Positions 21,059 through 36,000 are shown, counted from the stretch's first letter. The stretch is 64,000 bases of DNA from Corylus avellana (GCF_901000735.1 NC_081544.1:11099608-11163607), one strand, 5' to 3'. Notes: generated from the sequence alone by a model not told the origin. Numbers and translations: made by a program.

Positions 21059-24000
21059 TTACTGTGAGTGAGAGCTGGATCTCTTTTGTACCAATGACAC
21101 AATGACTGTTACATCATCAATCTTGCCACCAGTATATCCCACACACCCAGCTGCCTGGGCTGCATCTGCAAATGGAGTCCTTGCACATGTTGATTGCCCC
21201 ACCTCTTGTGCTCTCGTGGCCAAGTATTCTGCTATATCCTGAGCCGCAAGAATGAGCATCTTAGCAAGGTTGTCAATAAACAAAGGCCTAAACTCTCTAT
21301 GTTTGTTTGCATGCATGGGTTGTATTAGGTCAAGCTGGAGCTTAGATTCCAGCCTCAGAGATCAGTGTGCTTAAGTTGTATTAGAATTTGAATGGCCAAG
21401 CATCAAGGAGAGCGTTGTCTGATATTTTATGAAATGAAATTGCTGCAAATAGGGAACCTCCAGTGCACAAACTATAAAAAGAACAGCAATGTAACAACTA
21501 CCATTATGTGCACTGCATATGGCATGCCTGCTGAAACTGATGTTTATCAATTCCTTTTTACGTTCTTTTCTGTTCTTTTTTTTTTTTCTTTTCTTTTACC
21601 ATTTTTTGAATGGAAAATGTAAATAAGATGGTGTTGATAATGCGCACCTGAGGTTTCAAATTGTCTTTCAATGACTTGGATATAACGGAAGCTATCTCTT
21701 GCTCATACAAGTTGTCAAAAAGGCCATCAGTTGCAGTGATAATCACGTCTCCCTCATACAAATCAATTTTGTACCCCTGAAACAGACATGTTTTATACCA
21801 AAACTCCTTCATATAAATCAATTGTGTATCCCTGAAACATAAACATACATTTCAGCAATCGTCTCTCTTGTTCTATCATAACTTTTGCACCCTTCAACTT
21901 GTGCTTAGAAATGCACAAGTAAAACACAATTTCGTGAAGAGTTGGGATAATATACTGAAGTAATAGTGCATTAATTCATTTATACTTCTAATGGATTTGT
22001 AAAACATTATGCGTACACAATTTAGAAGGCTTGGTTGGACTACCAGACTTTGATCCAATGTACCTCTATGAGTTCTGAGGGATCGTCATCTCTCTCAATC
22101 AGTATCTGGAAATTGAAGTCGTGAACCGTGGCAGACGATCTCTTAAAGACAGCTCCATTTCTTATTACCATAAATCCTGAGTCCCCAATATTGGCCGCTT
22201 GGAGAACCTATAAATTCAGATTGTACTAGTTGATTTACAGCCATGCAAAAAGATTTCATGAAGCATTAAATTATAAATGTTACTTAACTCTAAAAACAAT
22301 GGAAATAAGGAAAAAAATCCCCATCACCAATAAAATAAAATTTACCTTCTCAACAACCAGAAGCTTCCCTTATCCTGGCAAATAAACCGATACCTTAATG
22401 GCTCTATAAGACAAACTAAACAATGGCATCCTATTATATTTGCATTAGTTAATGGTCTCCACTAGTAACAGCTTACTATTCATGATGTGCTTTTATATAG
22501 AGAGTGTTTCTATGCAAAGTTTCATGATGTTTTTTCTCATTTCTAAGCATTGGAGACCGAATAGAGATCATAGTTTGAGTTTAAATCCATTTACAAAATT
22601 TTGTTTGGTTTAGGGGGAAGTTGTTTCCTGTGGAAGGGTAAATGGAGAGTTCATCTTCCTTGCGATGTCTTTCTTGGTTTGGAATGCCACCGTTGGTGGT
22701 ATCCTTATAGAGGGGAACCAGGTGAAGAGGAAAGCCTTCATTGTTGGGAGGTATATTATGTATAAGAAGGCTTGTGGAACTATTGATTATTTACTGTGAC
22801 ACTGCAATCTTGCGAAGGGTAAACTCTGGGATTTGGTTCTATCTTTATTGCACATGCAAACTCGGTGGTACAGGTGATGGCTTGTTAGAATGGTAGAATT
22901 GAGGGTGGAAGGAATGCTATGGCATGGGAAGTAGTTCCAGCTTGTATCCTGTGGAGCATAAGTAGAGATTCATAGTAGGAACTTTTATGATGTGGAGCTT
23001 GTTAAGGAATCCCACATTGGATTGATGTGTGCTTGATTATGGGTAAATCTGCTTGTTGGACTTCACCAACTAGCTTAAGCTTTCGAGTTGGATACTCGTA
23101 ATGGTACTGAGCCCAATTTGTTTGCTCTTGGAATCCATGTATCAGGCTAGTTAGTCTTTGTTTCAGTTTTGGATGGATTATTGGACTCATTTGTCTTTGT
23201 TTGGCTTGTTCATCGCACCTATTTGTCTTGGTTTCAAGTTCTGTTGGGGTCTAGACTTAGGAGTGGATGTTAAGGAATCCACATTGTTTAGGTGCGTGCT
23301 TAATTATGGGTACATGCACTTGTTGGACCTCTCCACCTACCAGCTTAACCTTTTGGGTAGGATGCTCTAATAAACCTCAACATAAAACTCATTATGCTAA
23401 ACCCAAAGGGGTTGGGTCAAGTGGTAAGAGCATTGGTCTTGGTGGCATTTCCATCAGATCTAAAGTTCGAATTCCCTTGAATGCAAACAATTTCTTGAGG
23501 CCAACCCACCAGTGAAGTCGAAGTATTACCCGATCCGTGTAGAAGGAGAGCTTTGCACGGATCCAAGATTTACCCGATAGAAGTAGGTACACAAAGTGGC
23601 CATCTGCTTTGAAGGGGTTCTTCATTGTCAAAAAAGAAAACTCAATATGCTTCCCTCAAAGATACTTTTCTTTTTTGTTTCAAATTTCATCATCCTTTGT
23701 AAACTGCAGGTCCTTTATGGGTTTAATTCATACCACCAATTTCAGACGCTGATCGCTCAGTCCTTTTTTCCCCTCTTTTTTTTTCCTTATAAAAGGATCG
23801 TGCCCACATATTCTTTTGGCATCTCTTTTAATAAATTTTCGTTAGTTAGCCAAAGAAAGAAAATAGGTTTTATCACTGAATTCAGGCTGACAAACAAACA
23901 CATTATATTCTCTACATTGGGAGAGGATCTCTAGTAAGATTTAACAAGCATATCTATGTTTAGATCCTCAAAGAGATAATAAATTGCAAAATTCATCTAA

Positions 24001-27000
24001 AATCTACTGATACTCATCATAACATAGGCATAAATTAAAGTATGGGGAAATCGATACCTGACCATCAAAGTAAGCGACCAAAACAGTAGATGATCCAGGA
24101 GATTGTGATTCTGCAGCACTTCTGATAAGAAGTTCTTCTGGTTTGGTCACTGGAGCACTTTTGGGATCTGACACAATCTTTTGGCAGTTCTCCATCAGCT
24201 CCCGGGCATATAGTCCAGCATTAATCCCTGAAGAACAAGATAGAAGAAGAATGTAAATGATTTAGTAGAGATTTTGCATCATCTGAGACAGATTTTAGCC
24301 TTTAGGCCTTGGCTTAGGTGGTTGAAAAAGTGCTGTGGAGTTATGGTAGCTATCAGGATTCATGTGCAATGCACACGCATGCACACACACAATCTCCATA
24401 TATTAGCCAACATTTTTTGACCAGGTTGATTGTGAGGTTAATGCACTGAAATCTGAAACTTTGTTCCAGTCCAAGCTGGGAATTCTTAATGTGATACACA
24501 AGGGTGTGGTGCTGGTGAGGAACCTATGTATTGCAATTTGAACCAAGACGGGAAAGATTACTCTATTTATTCATTTTCATTGATAATCATAACATTTAGC
24601 ACCAAGAAATATAATTTGAGATGGAAGGAGTATGTCAAGAGAAAGATGTCGATTTCACAGGAAAAAGTTGTCAAATATATTTTTTTCTTCAATCAAATGC
24701 TGTTTTGTTTGATCAAATACCAGCACGGTTTTAGCCTTTAATCAGAGGGTAAGATTAATTTTCCAGCCAGTAAAAGCAGCAAAAGATTCTGGAAAATTCT
24801 TGTGTAGAGGACTGATCTAGTTGAGATATCCATGGCAAAGAGATAAGAGGAACTAGCTTATACAGCCCACCCCCCCCCCAAAAAAAAAATCCCTCAAAAA
24901 TACATATTTTTATAGGTAAAACCCTCAAAAAAATTAATTCCCCCTCCCCCCAACACTAAAATTCGTGGTTACATCCCTGGTTCTGATGGTACACAACATG
25001 CTTCGGAATTTGAAGGATGACAATGTGGGTCCTTCATGACATATTAGAGACTGATTAAAAGGACTTGAGTAATGTACATGAAAAGACAAAGACCTGTATA
25101 TGTATGAGGTATAACATATTTCCCAATATGAGTGCTTCACATAAATACAATAATAGGCACACTATATTTTACCTCAAATGAGGCAGAGAAGAAGAAAAAG
25201 TGATGACTTTCACAAAATGAGGTAGTGATATTGAGAATATTCTACTCACTAGTTTTTTTTTTTTTTTTGATAAGTAATGATGATATATAAAAAGAACGCA
25301 GAGGGGCACAACCCATATACACGGGAAGTATAAGCCGAGAGCGCCTAGGAGGGGGAGAAATGAAAAAGAAAATCAGAGAAACTAATCACTAAAGGAGCTA
25401 GCCAAGCGGCCGTCTAAGAGTAAAGAGTAAAGAAGAAGAAATGAGTCAATTCCTCTATGGTCCTAGTGGAATTTTCAAAACTTCTAGCATTTCTTTCATT
25501 CCAAATACACCACATAAGACACAGAGGGATCATCTTTCACACAACCACGCTTCGAGAACGTCCTCCCGACCACCAGCTAGCAAACAAGGCCCTCAACCTG
25601 CAAGGCATGACCCAATGCAACCCAAATCGCTGAAAAATCATATGCCAAAGAGCCCTTGCGAGCTCACAATGGAGGAGAAGGTGATCGACCGACTCTCCGG
25701 TCTTCTTGCACATACAACACCACTCCACAACCACTATGTTCCTCTTACGCAGCGTATCATGAGTCAAAATTTTGCCTAAGGCTGCAGTCCATCCGAAAAA
25801 AGCCACCCGCAGAGGCGCCTTAGTACGCCAGATGCTCTTCCAAGGAAACTCCTCTTGATTAGAAATGGACAAGACCTTATAGAACAACTTAACCTCGAAC
25901 TTGCCCTTCTTGGACGAAGACCAGCAAATACGGTCTACACTGCCTAGGGAGACCTTGCAAGAATACAATCGATCAAAAAAAGGAGAAATCAAATCCATCT
26001 CCCAATCTTGGACCAACAGTACGAAAATGACATTCCACTCAACAACCCCATTCCTCCCAATAAAATTATCCTTCACCCAAGCTACTTTGTGTCTGGCGAT
26101 ACTGTATAAGGACAGGAAGGCTTGCTTCAAAGAGTTGTCCCCACACCAAATATTATGCCAGAATCGGACTTTTGAACCCTCCCCCACCTCAAAACGAATA
26201 CCTTTGGCAAAGAAATTCCACCCTTTACGAATATGCTTCCATAGACCCACACCATGAGAGCCCGAAACCTCCTTTGTGCAGTACCCACCTTCTTGATCTT
26301 CATACTTAGCTTTGATCAAATTACACCAAAGAGCCCCGTTCTCATTTGCGTATCTCCAAAGCCATTTCCCCAAAAGAGCTTGGTTAAACTGGTGCATCTT
26401 CCGAATGCCAAGACTACCATAACGAAAAGGGGTGCAAACTTGGTTCCAACTTACAAGATGCAACTTGGGCTCATCCCCCATTCCTCCCCATAAGAAATCT
26501 CTTTGGACTTTCTCGATCCTTTTAGCTACACTTACAGGAATCGGAAACAAGACAAAAAGTAAGTCAGAAGATTAGCCAAAGTGCTCTTAATGAGAGTTAA
26601 GCGACCTCCTTTAGAAAGATACATTCTCTTCCAACCTGCCATCTGACGTTCCATCTTTTCAATCACTTCATTCCACATAGCCGTATCCTTGAACAATGCC
26701 CCAAGAGGGAGACCCAAATACTTCATAGGCAAATCGGCAACACTACACCCAAGGATGTTAGCTAAACCCCCAATGTTCTCCACCTCACCAATGACCACAA
26801 TCTTTGACTTTCCAAGATTCACTCTCAAACCCGAAACAGCTTCAAAACATAAGAGGATGAGACGAACATACCGGATTTGCTCGATAGAATCTTCACAAAA
26901 AATCAAAGTGTCATCCGCAAATAAGGAGTGAGAGACCATCAACTCCGACAAGACCCTATTTCCCACCGAGAACCCAGTCAAAAGGCCTTGGTCAACCGTC

Positions 27001-30000
27001 GCGTTCACCATCTTACTCAAAGCCTCCATAACAAGCACAAACAATAACGGTGAGAGAGGATCCCCTTGCCGGATTCCCCTCGAACTGTTAAAGAACCCTT
27101 TCGGAGAACCATTCACAAGAATGGAGAATCTTACCGTCTTAATACACCATTCTATCCAAGCCCTCCACCTCCCACCAAAACCACATCTATGCAGCAAATA
27201 CAAAACAAAGTCCCAATTTACATGGTCGTAGGCCTTTTCCAAATCCAATTTACAAAGAACACTTGGCACCCCTGATTTCATGCGACTATCCACACATTCA
27301 TTTGCAATAAGAACGGAATCTAGGATTTGCCGACCCCCAATAAAAGCATTTTGAGAATAGGAAATGACCTTACCCAAAACAGTTCTCATCCTATTAGCAA
27401 GAACCTTAGACACAATTTTGTACACCCCTCCCACCAGGCTAATGGGCCGAAAGTCCTTCATCTCCACCGCATCTGCCTTCTTCGGAATCAAGGAAATAAA
27501 AGTCGCATTCAAGCTCTTCACCATTTGACGTCTACGATGGAACTCTACAAAAACCGCCATAACGTCTTGTTTAATAACACCCCAGCAAGCTTGAAAAAAA
27601 GCCATAGAAAAGCCATCAGGACCCGGAGCCTTATCACCATCCATGCCTTTTACCACCTCCCAAACCTCCTTTTCCTCAAAATCTCTTTCTAACCACCGAT
27701 TATCCTCCTCATCGATGGACAAAAACTGCTGGTTATCCATTTTAGGGCGCCAAGAGCTTTGTTCCGAATAAAGACTTTGGTAATACTGCACTATGTGATC
27801 TTTTACCTCAACTGGATCATCGGATAAAGCACCATTAATACGAAGCACTTCCACACGATTGTACCTTCGGTGAGAATTAGCCATCTTATGGAAAAAGCTA
27901 GTATTCCGATCCCCCTCCTTGAGCCACAAAGCTCTCGATTTTTGGCGCCAATGAATTTCTTCACACAACAATGTATTCTCCAAATCTTTCAACTTGTCCA
28001 CCTTCCGGATTTTCTCCTCTTGATCTAAGCCTCTCGATTCTGCCAACTCATCCAAATCTTGGATATCTCCCAATAACTCCTTTTTCCTCCCAATATCCCC
28101 AAAGACCTCCTCATTCCACCTTTTCAAGTCCACTTTAAGGGCTTTTAATTTACTAGCAAGCACAAAACTAGGCAAACCCTCAAACGAATACGACCCCCAC
28201 CAAGAAGCAACCTTATCAACAAAACCCTCTGCCTTGAGCCACATATTTTCAAATTTAAAACCCTTCTTACCTCCACAAGGAGTCCCGCAGTCCAATAATA
28301 AAGGGAAATGATCCGAGAGCAGGCGTTGAAGTCTCCTTTGTACAACTGCTGGGTAGTGATCTTCCCACTCCGAAGAAAGCAAGAACCGGTCAATCCTCGA
28401 CCAACTCTCATTTTCTTGATTATTGGACCAAGTAAATTGACCCCCCATCATCGGAATATCCACCAAATTATTCTCTAAAATTAAATCCGAGAAATCCATC
28501 ATGCCCGATGAATAATAAGAACCATTGGAGTGCTCACTGGGAAAGCGTACAATGTTAAAATCCCCGCCCAAACACCAAGGGACCTCCCAAACCCTCATCA
28601 AACCAGCCAATTCGTCCCAAAGTGCCCTTCTCTCCACTTCCTCATTCGGCCCATACACTCCCCCAAACGCCCACACCCAACTATCCTCTACATTTTGAAA
28701 AGTACAAGCCAAAGTGAAATGACCCACACATTCCTCCTTACACTCCACTACCCTCCTATCCCACATCATTAGCATCCCTCCCGACAAACCATTAGAGCCT
28801 TTATACTTCCACCCCACATGTTGACCTCCCCAAAGACTGTGTATCACCTCTCGGGAGATAATCTCCATCTTCGTCTCAATCAAACACACTACATCTACTT
28901 TCCATTCTTTCAAAAGACCCCTAATGCGCAACCTTTTTTTGAGGGCATTCAACCCTCTCACATTCCATATTACAATATTAAGCTTCATGATCCACCAAAG
29001 CGACCCTCTCACTTTCCTCAATCTCTTCAAGTCCTTTGAGTGCAGGAACACATGCAGAAACTCCTCCCAAGTCCGAATCGTACTACTTTCTAGAAACCTC
29101 AATAGCATTGAAAAGAGCCTCCAATTCCTCCTTCTTCCCCTCATCAGAAACTCCAATTTTTGTACAAAAATTGAGACAGTTTCCAACTACCCAGCTGGAT
29201 GAAATCGTGTCTGACCCTAAATCCTCCACACCTACTGTTTCAACAATTTTATCCCCATCCATGCCTGAATCAAACCCAAACAACTTCAATTCCGATGTTC
29301 GATCCCCCCTTTCCTGCCCAAATTGAATCAACAGACCCAACCTCCATTCCTCCCCCCGACGAGTCTGCTGAGCCCACTCCCCCACGGCCATTCCAACCTG
29401 CCGGCGAGAAGGACTCCCCCTCAGAAGCTTACGTGTGGCCAAGCACGTACTCTCCCCAGCTTGACTGGTCTCCATAGGCATCTCCGACGCCGTCTGTTGC
29501 TTCTCCGATGACAGAAACGTCTCTGGCACCCTCTGCGAAATTTTCGGCGTCGGTCCCAGAAGCCCCTTCAACTGCCCAGACGTCGACGTTGAGGCTTCAA
29601 TCGAACCCTCCCCTGTCTCGTTCCCACTCTTCGGCCCAGCCTTCCTCCTCATATAGGTCAAAAGAGTTGATTCTTTACCAATGGGCTGAAGTTCCTTCAC
29701 CGAGCTTGCGGGGATTTTTGGACTTAAATTCTCTCCGGCCACGAAATCGCTAGCATCCCCCGCAGAAATGCCGACAGACACCTTGTGAAATCCTTCCGCC
29801 GCTGACCCAAGCCCCCCTTCCCCTATTTGCTCCCTGCCGGCCAACGACGAACATGCCGGTGAAGGCGTGAGAACTCGCGACCCAGTCACGAATTTTCCAG
29901 AAGCCGCCGATAAAGCCAGCCCAACTTTAGAATGAAGACCATCTTGAATTGGGCTAAAACTATAGCCCACACCTGAGCCCACGACCCCTCTTGGCTTGAA

Positions 30001-33000
30001 TATCACCTTCTTCTTCAATTTCAGCCTGTTGTTGGTCTTTTTTGTTTTTCCTCCCGGCCCAACCTTCTCCTTCTCTTTCCATACAGCCTTCCCTTGATCT
30101 GCAACTTCTTTCTCTCTCGGCCCAAGCTCACTAAACTTCATCTGATTAATCACCCTGTCAATCTTATACATCCCAACGTCACATTCTCTCTTCAGAACTC
30201 TCAACGTCTCCTTCACGTTGAGGAGCTAAATTCCTACCTCAGAGTAGGTCTGCCCAGCATGGTACCCCATCCCCTCCTGTCCCTTCATGCGTTCAGAGAT
30301 TGACAACTGCTCAGTCTGCGCTGCCGGCTTTACTGACCACCTCGCCGGAACTCTTGTCGCACGCTCTACGCAACCTCCAGCTTTCGTATCATTCACGCAA
30401 GGCACTACCGGACCTCTATCAGATTTCGCCGCCCAGAGTGATTTCGTCGGAGTCATAACAGACTCCTTCGGAAACCCCCCCGAAACTCTCTGAGCCATCG
30501 CTGGACCCTGGGTCTTCGTCGGTCCTAAGCTCTTCTTGTCAATCGTCAAGTTTCGCCGACCTGGTTCTTGCCAGTCTTCACCGTCTTTCTGGGTTGCCTT
30601 CGACGACAGTCTCACTGTCTCCGCGTAGCTTTGCTGCTTCTTCACCATCTTTTCACCCTTTTCTCCCCTAAACTCTCTACACTCACTGATCACTCGATGA
30701 TCACGGAGAGAAGAGTTAGCAGCTTGCATTTCTAAAACGAAGCGATCCCACCCAAACCCACGACGTCCTTCAGGGATAATGATCGAGCCACATCTTTTTC
30801 TTCCATCGAATTCCTCTACTCACTAGTTTTCAACTGACGAACCAGCTATTTCCACTTGTACTATAAAGAGAAAAAAAAAAAGAAAAAAAAAAAGGAGGTT
30901 ACTTTACCAACTTCATATAATTAGTTGGCTGAGGTTTACCTTTAAAACCACTGCAAATTCTAGACATAACAAATGGAAGCACATGATATTTCATTTTCTC
31001 AAGTAAGCAATGTTTGAAGGTACATCTCTCTCTCTCTCTTGTTTGGGCAGAAAAGGAAGCAGGGGGTTTTACGTAATTAAGGAATCTCTTCCTAACAAAT
31101 AATTGTAGGATTTTTTGATAGAATTCTCAGATGGTTTATAGACTTTGGTTAGCATCGGCAACTGATAAGTTTCAGTATAAGTTGGTCGTCGCATACACTC
31201 AAGGCAAGAATAAGTAATAGAAGGCAAGGCCAAAAAATAATAAAGAAAAGTACGTAGTAGTAATCAAGTAAAAGCCGCGATAAAAGTTTTACTACAATAT
31301 TTTTCAGTATGAAATTTTTGTGTGCAAGAGAGATGAAAATAAATGGAGTGAAATTAAATGGAGATGGTCACCTAGGGGGAGTAAGATTTGTTATGTCACA
31401 GTTCACTCTTAGTGAAGTATCTAACATGGACTTACAAAAAGGATTAAAAAAAATGAAAGAAATCAATATTCAGCCTCTTCTTTAGTGGTAAATACAAGAG
31501 AGAAAGAAGATAAGCTTAGATGCCTAATGCAAAAGTACATATCATGAAATGAATACCTTCCAGTGACCACTGGCCAACTCCATCAGCCACACCTAGCCAG
31601 TTCTGGCAAGCAACAAAATAAGCATCCTCTCCACCTGTCAATGCCTGGCAATTATTATTTCTGAATTACTGATCTTTAATGCTCGAATTAAAGCCAAAAC
31701 CACATGAACAAATATTAAAGTAGCCCAAGACCTTTTATTGACCTCTAAAATGGAAAGATACTGAAATTCAAATTCTTTTATAGTAAGTTTTTTTCTTACT
31801 AAAAACACTGAATACATTGAAGACCAATCACACCAATAGGGGTCCCCATCGCTATGCACGCCTGAACCAAACTATGCTCTTGCAACTTGAGCATGGGTAA
31901 GATAAAACTTGTAAAAGTCACATCAACACAAAAGCTGCTCTAGTGTGTTCTACTAAATACAAATTTAAAAAGAATTGGTTGCCAAAAAGAATTGCTCAGC
32001 CTAAAAACATTAAAGCCCCTGCACAGGTATTTACCGTATAAAATCTAATGGCCCAGACTAAACCAATGTTTGATAGAAGAGACAGAAAAGACAATGGAGA
32101 GAGGAAGGATGAAGGAGGAAGAGGAGTCCACCTCTTCCACTGGTTGTTTAGTTGAAGAATGAAGGGAAGGGGAACCACAATTTTGCCATCAATTTTTTGA
32201 TTTTACCCCATGCTGTACATAATAAAACAAAGAAAAATTGTTCCCTCCACCACCACCTTGGGGCCAATTACTTGTTAAAAAAAATCAATACAAAGAAAAA
32301 TTGTGAAATGGAGGAAGGAATGGAGGAAGAGTTCCGACCTGGAAGCGTTTTGGCTCTCCCTCTATAAAACAAGGTAATTAAGAAGATACCTTAGACGGAT
32401 GTGGCAATAAAGCAGCACCATTGTATAGGAATAATCCTTCTGTGGAGATTTTCTCCCTGTGAATATATAATAAACAAACATGAGGAACAAGATAGTAGAT
32501 GGACAATATTTGATTTTATTATTCAGTTCTTTTCACAATGAATCGCTTTTGTATTTTGTTTTCATTTTTTTCTTCTTTTATTCTCTCATAAAATGGCGAG
32601 GAGATAGTAAATGATATGGTGTAAAAATGATGACTGACATGGCACTTTAGTTGGCTAAAAGCTCAAGAGCATCTTACATGTTGGCTTTTCTACTTTGAGC
32701 GGGACTACAACAAGATTTAGCATTACAAACTAAATTTTAAGGAAGTTTCATGTTTTACGCTTAACCACATGAGGTAATAATAAAGCTATCACACACACAT
32801 GTATGTATGTATCTATAATTTTCTAAAGTCATCATTACAGCATTAAAAATTCAAGGAAAATACTTGGAATATTATAGCTTTTACTATGATCCTCTTACAA
32901 ACTCGCGTGGCAGTATCTTAATGATGAAAAAAAATTAAGCAACAAAATTTTACACCTAAATTTAATTGTTTAGTAACTCACGTGGTAATTGATACATGTG

Positions 33001-36000
33001 ACATCAATTTGTAAGAGACTTATAGTAAAGCTGTAGTACCCTAGTAGCAGTGCCAGCACTCAATTTACTTTTCCAAGAAGAAAAAGGTTAATAATTAAAA
33101 TTGGTAGACAACCAACTTTTCTAGGATGAAAAAGTAGAAAACATGAATAACAATAATATAGAAGCATTTATTAACATTATCTAATTTTATTTAGTAAACA
33201 TAGAGTAAAGAGAATAATGCAATCATATCCTCACTCAATACCTAGTTAAATGTCTTGCGTTCCTCTTAAAGAAAACCCAAAAATAAATGTCTACTTTCAA
33301 TAAGTGGGTTATATTCGGCATTTGAGCCTTCTGGTTTTCTGGTGTTCTCTTCAGCGTGTCATGTGGCGATGGAGGCCGGGGGTCCAATGTTCGCAGTCTG
33401 TGGCGATGGAGGCCGGGGGTCCAATGTTCGCAGTCTGTCAAGGCTTTAGCCCAGATCAAGCCAGAGGATGCTCACATTTTGGTGAGTTCTGATTTTGGCA
33501 TAAGGGGTCTTCTCCAGCGAGGTTTTTCTTAAGCCAAGTTCTGTTGTTGCTCTAGCCCAACCCTCGCCGGCAGAGTTGGGCTTGGATGATAAGAAAAATA
33601 GGGAATTGGGTACGTCTTCAGAGCTGGTTGTGTGGGAAGGCGAGGAAGACAATTTTTGGGATGAGGAGGGAGAAGAATATCTGTATCTCTTGGGAGATTT
33701 TCCCCCTGCCAGGCCCTTGGATTGGGTCTCGTGTGAGGGGTCCGAGGATACGATTTTTCCCTCGACATCTCGTTTTGAGGACTCTCCTCAAGTTCACATG
33801 AGTGGTGTTGATGAAGTTGTTGCTCTCTCTCTGTTTTCTTCAGAAGTTTGGTCTTTTTCCCAGGTTTTGGCAGGTTTGTCTAGTGAGCCATCTCCCATAC
33901 CATCAAAGGTGGTTTGTGCTTCTACGCTAAAAGGAAAGAGGAAATTGAGGAACTTGGAGAGTTCTATTAATTATTAGGGGTCTAGCAATGGTAAAGGCAA
34001 GAGGGTGTAGGGATTGTTGGTTTTTGGGTTTTGGGTTCCGTGTGTCTTTTGGGTTGCTTTGTGGGTTTTGGGTTTTCCTTTGTTTTTTGCGCTTGGTGTC
34101 CTTGCGTATACTTCCGATGTACTTAGGGGCGCCTCATGCTTCTTATAAAATGCGCTTGATTACCTATCAAAAAAAACAAGTGGAAACATGTATTTTGACA
34201 TTTTCCTCTCTTTTTTTTAAAAAAAAAAAAATTCTTATTGAAAGTTATGTCCACCTCTAAGTTAGAAGAATAGGGCTTTTAATGAAGTTAATTAAACTTT
34301 CCACCTTTTATTAATAATTGTCTCATTTAGAATCAAGACATGGGTCTGTGCTTAATGGCTGGATCTCCGGTGGATAGTCTTTGTGAGTTATTTTGAGACG
34401 GAGAGAGGTATACAACAAATAACCAACAGAATTCTGGTTACATCAACGCATGGGAACTATCAAAGATGCATCAACTGATTGTGCATATATTGAAAGCATT
34501 ACCACCATACCAGACTTGGTATAAAGCAGAGGCAGATGGTATACTGTAAAGATAGGTGCACCATTCCACCCTAGTGACTTCTATAAAACTCTAGATGCCC
34601 TATGGCAAATGAAGTCATCCAGACCACACACTTGCACCAAATTTTTAACAAAGTAAATTTACATTTGGGAGGTTAAGAGAGAGCGAAAAAGTAGCATACC
34701 CAGTAGTACTACTCGCAATGGGACGCAATTCCACTGCTTTGAGACTTGTTAATCTAGCAGCACTGCTTCCATGTGTATCGCGCACAGTGAATTCTTCCTT
34801 CCAATTCAAGGAAGGGGCACTGTCATCTAACTGTATATATATGAGAAAAGTACAAAATTGCTTTAGTTTTGCAATATTACAAGCTTAATGAGCAAATTGC
34901 CGATTACAGCAAACACAGTAGGCTCTAAATGAAGCAAACGGGCAGATAATATCAATTTAAAAACCAGATGAAGGACTAAACAAAGTACAAAAAACAATTG
35001 TTGACAGCATCATGCAATTAGGAGAAAATGGAATTATATAGAAAATCTGACATACATATAAGATACGGATGCGATACAACGTGAATACATTGATACAACA
35101 CCCTATAAAAACATAGGATGCAAAACCATACTTTAAGGATAAGAATAAAATAATACATATATAAATGTAAATGTTTATTGATTATATTAAGTTTCATTTC
35201 AAAACAAGAATAGCATATATTAAAATACTTCAAGCATGCTTAAAAGCAAAGAAAATCACGAAAGAGTATGACTCAAGGTCTTTGGAAAGAGAAGCGAAAG
35301 AATGATAAGAAGAAAGAAGTTTAGGGAAGAGAAGCAAATTCTGAATAAGAACTGTTTTAGACCTCCTTTGGTAAAAATCAACTTTCTTTTTCTTTTTTTC
35401 CTTTAATTTGACTCCACAGAAGCTTTATAAATAATATTTTAAATTCTGTGTTCATAATGTTTCATTTTTGAAAAATTATAAATAACAGTCCAATATCTCT
35501 TTTCTGTTATGAAAATTAAACTTTAATTTCAAGTCTATCCTAAAATGTATCCACATTGTATTTGACATATATCAGGAAATATTTAGCATGTATACTAAAT
35601 AAATGAGAAATATTATTTTATGTTCAAGTACAAGGTATATATGGTCTGTAATCAAGTATTAGAGTAGGTATAGAAAATGATAAATTTAATAACTAATTAT
35701 GCCAAATGCTTAAACTTATTGGAAATAATGAATTTAACCATTTAATTAATATTCTAACACTCCTTTTTATGCGTGGGTCTAAACTCCTCCTCAATAAATG
35801 GGGTACAACACAAAAAATACTTAACTGCAATATAGGTATAGTGTGAAGTTAGAGTTTGAACTCAATAATATAGTGTGAAGTTATTTTTTCTTCAAATGGA
35901 CTTTTTGAGTGTTAAAAGCATTTTTAGGCCTCTCAAACGCAATCTCAAACAGGGCCCTAAAGTTCATACTCAAGATCACTACTCTGATATCATATTAAAT

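Larger units (their letters stand above)
25257..30814 (-). mobile_element. Near-full-length L1-type LINE in phosphatase intron 5
   Basis: 5558 bp with a perfect 16-bp target duplication TCTACTCACTAGTTTT (25241-25256 and 30815-30830). On the minus strand it runs ORF1, then ORF2, and ends ...TTACTTATCAAAAA (poly-A; the T-run at 25257-25268 on the plus strand). The orientation is the same as the host gene. The perfect duplication and largely open ORF2 point to a recent insertion. It accounts for about 5.6 of the 7.3 kb in this intron. Confidence 0.95.

Noticed and set aside
23410..23480. Genuine tRNA gene
   Set aside because: A and B boxes belong to a SINE head; the cloverleaf is not complete and the body, A-rich tail and 14-bp duplication show a retroposon.
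25441..29753. Many plus-strand frames of 60-120 codons
   Set aside because: They are antisense shadows of the LINE ORFs on the minus strand.
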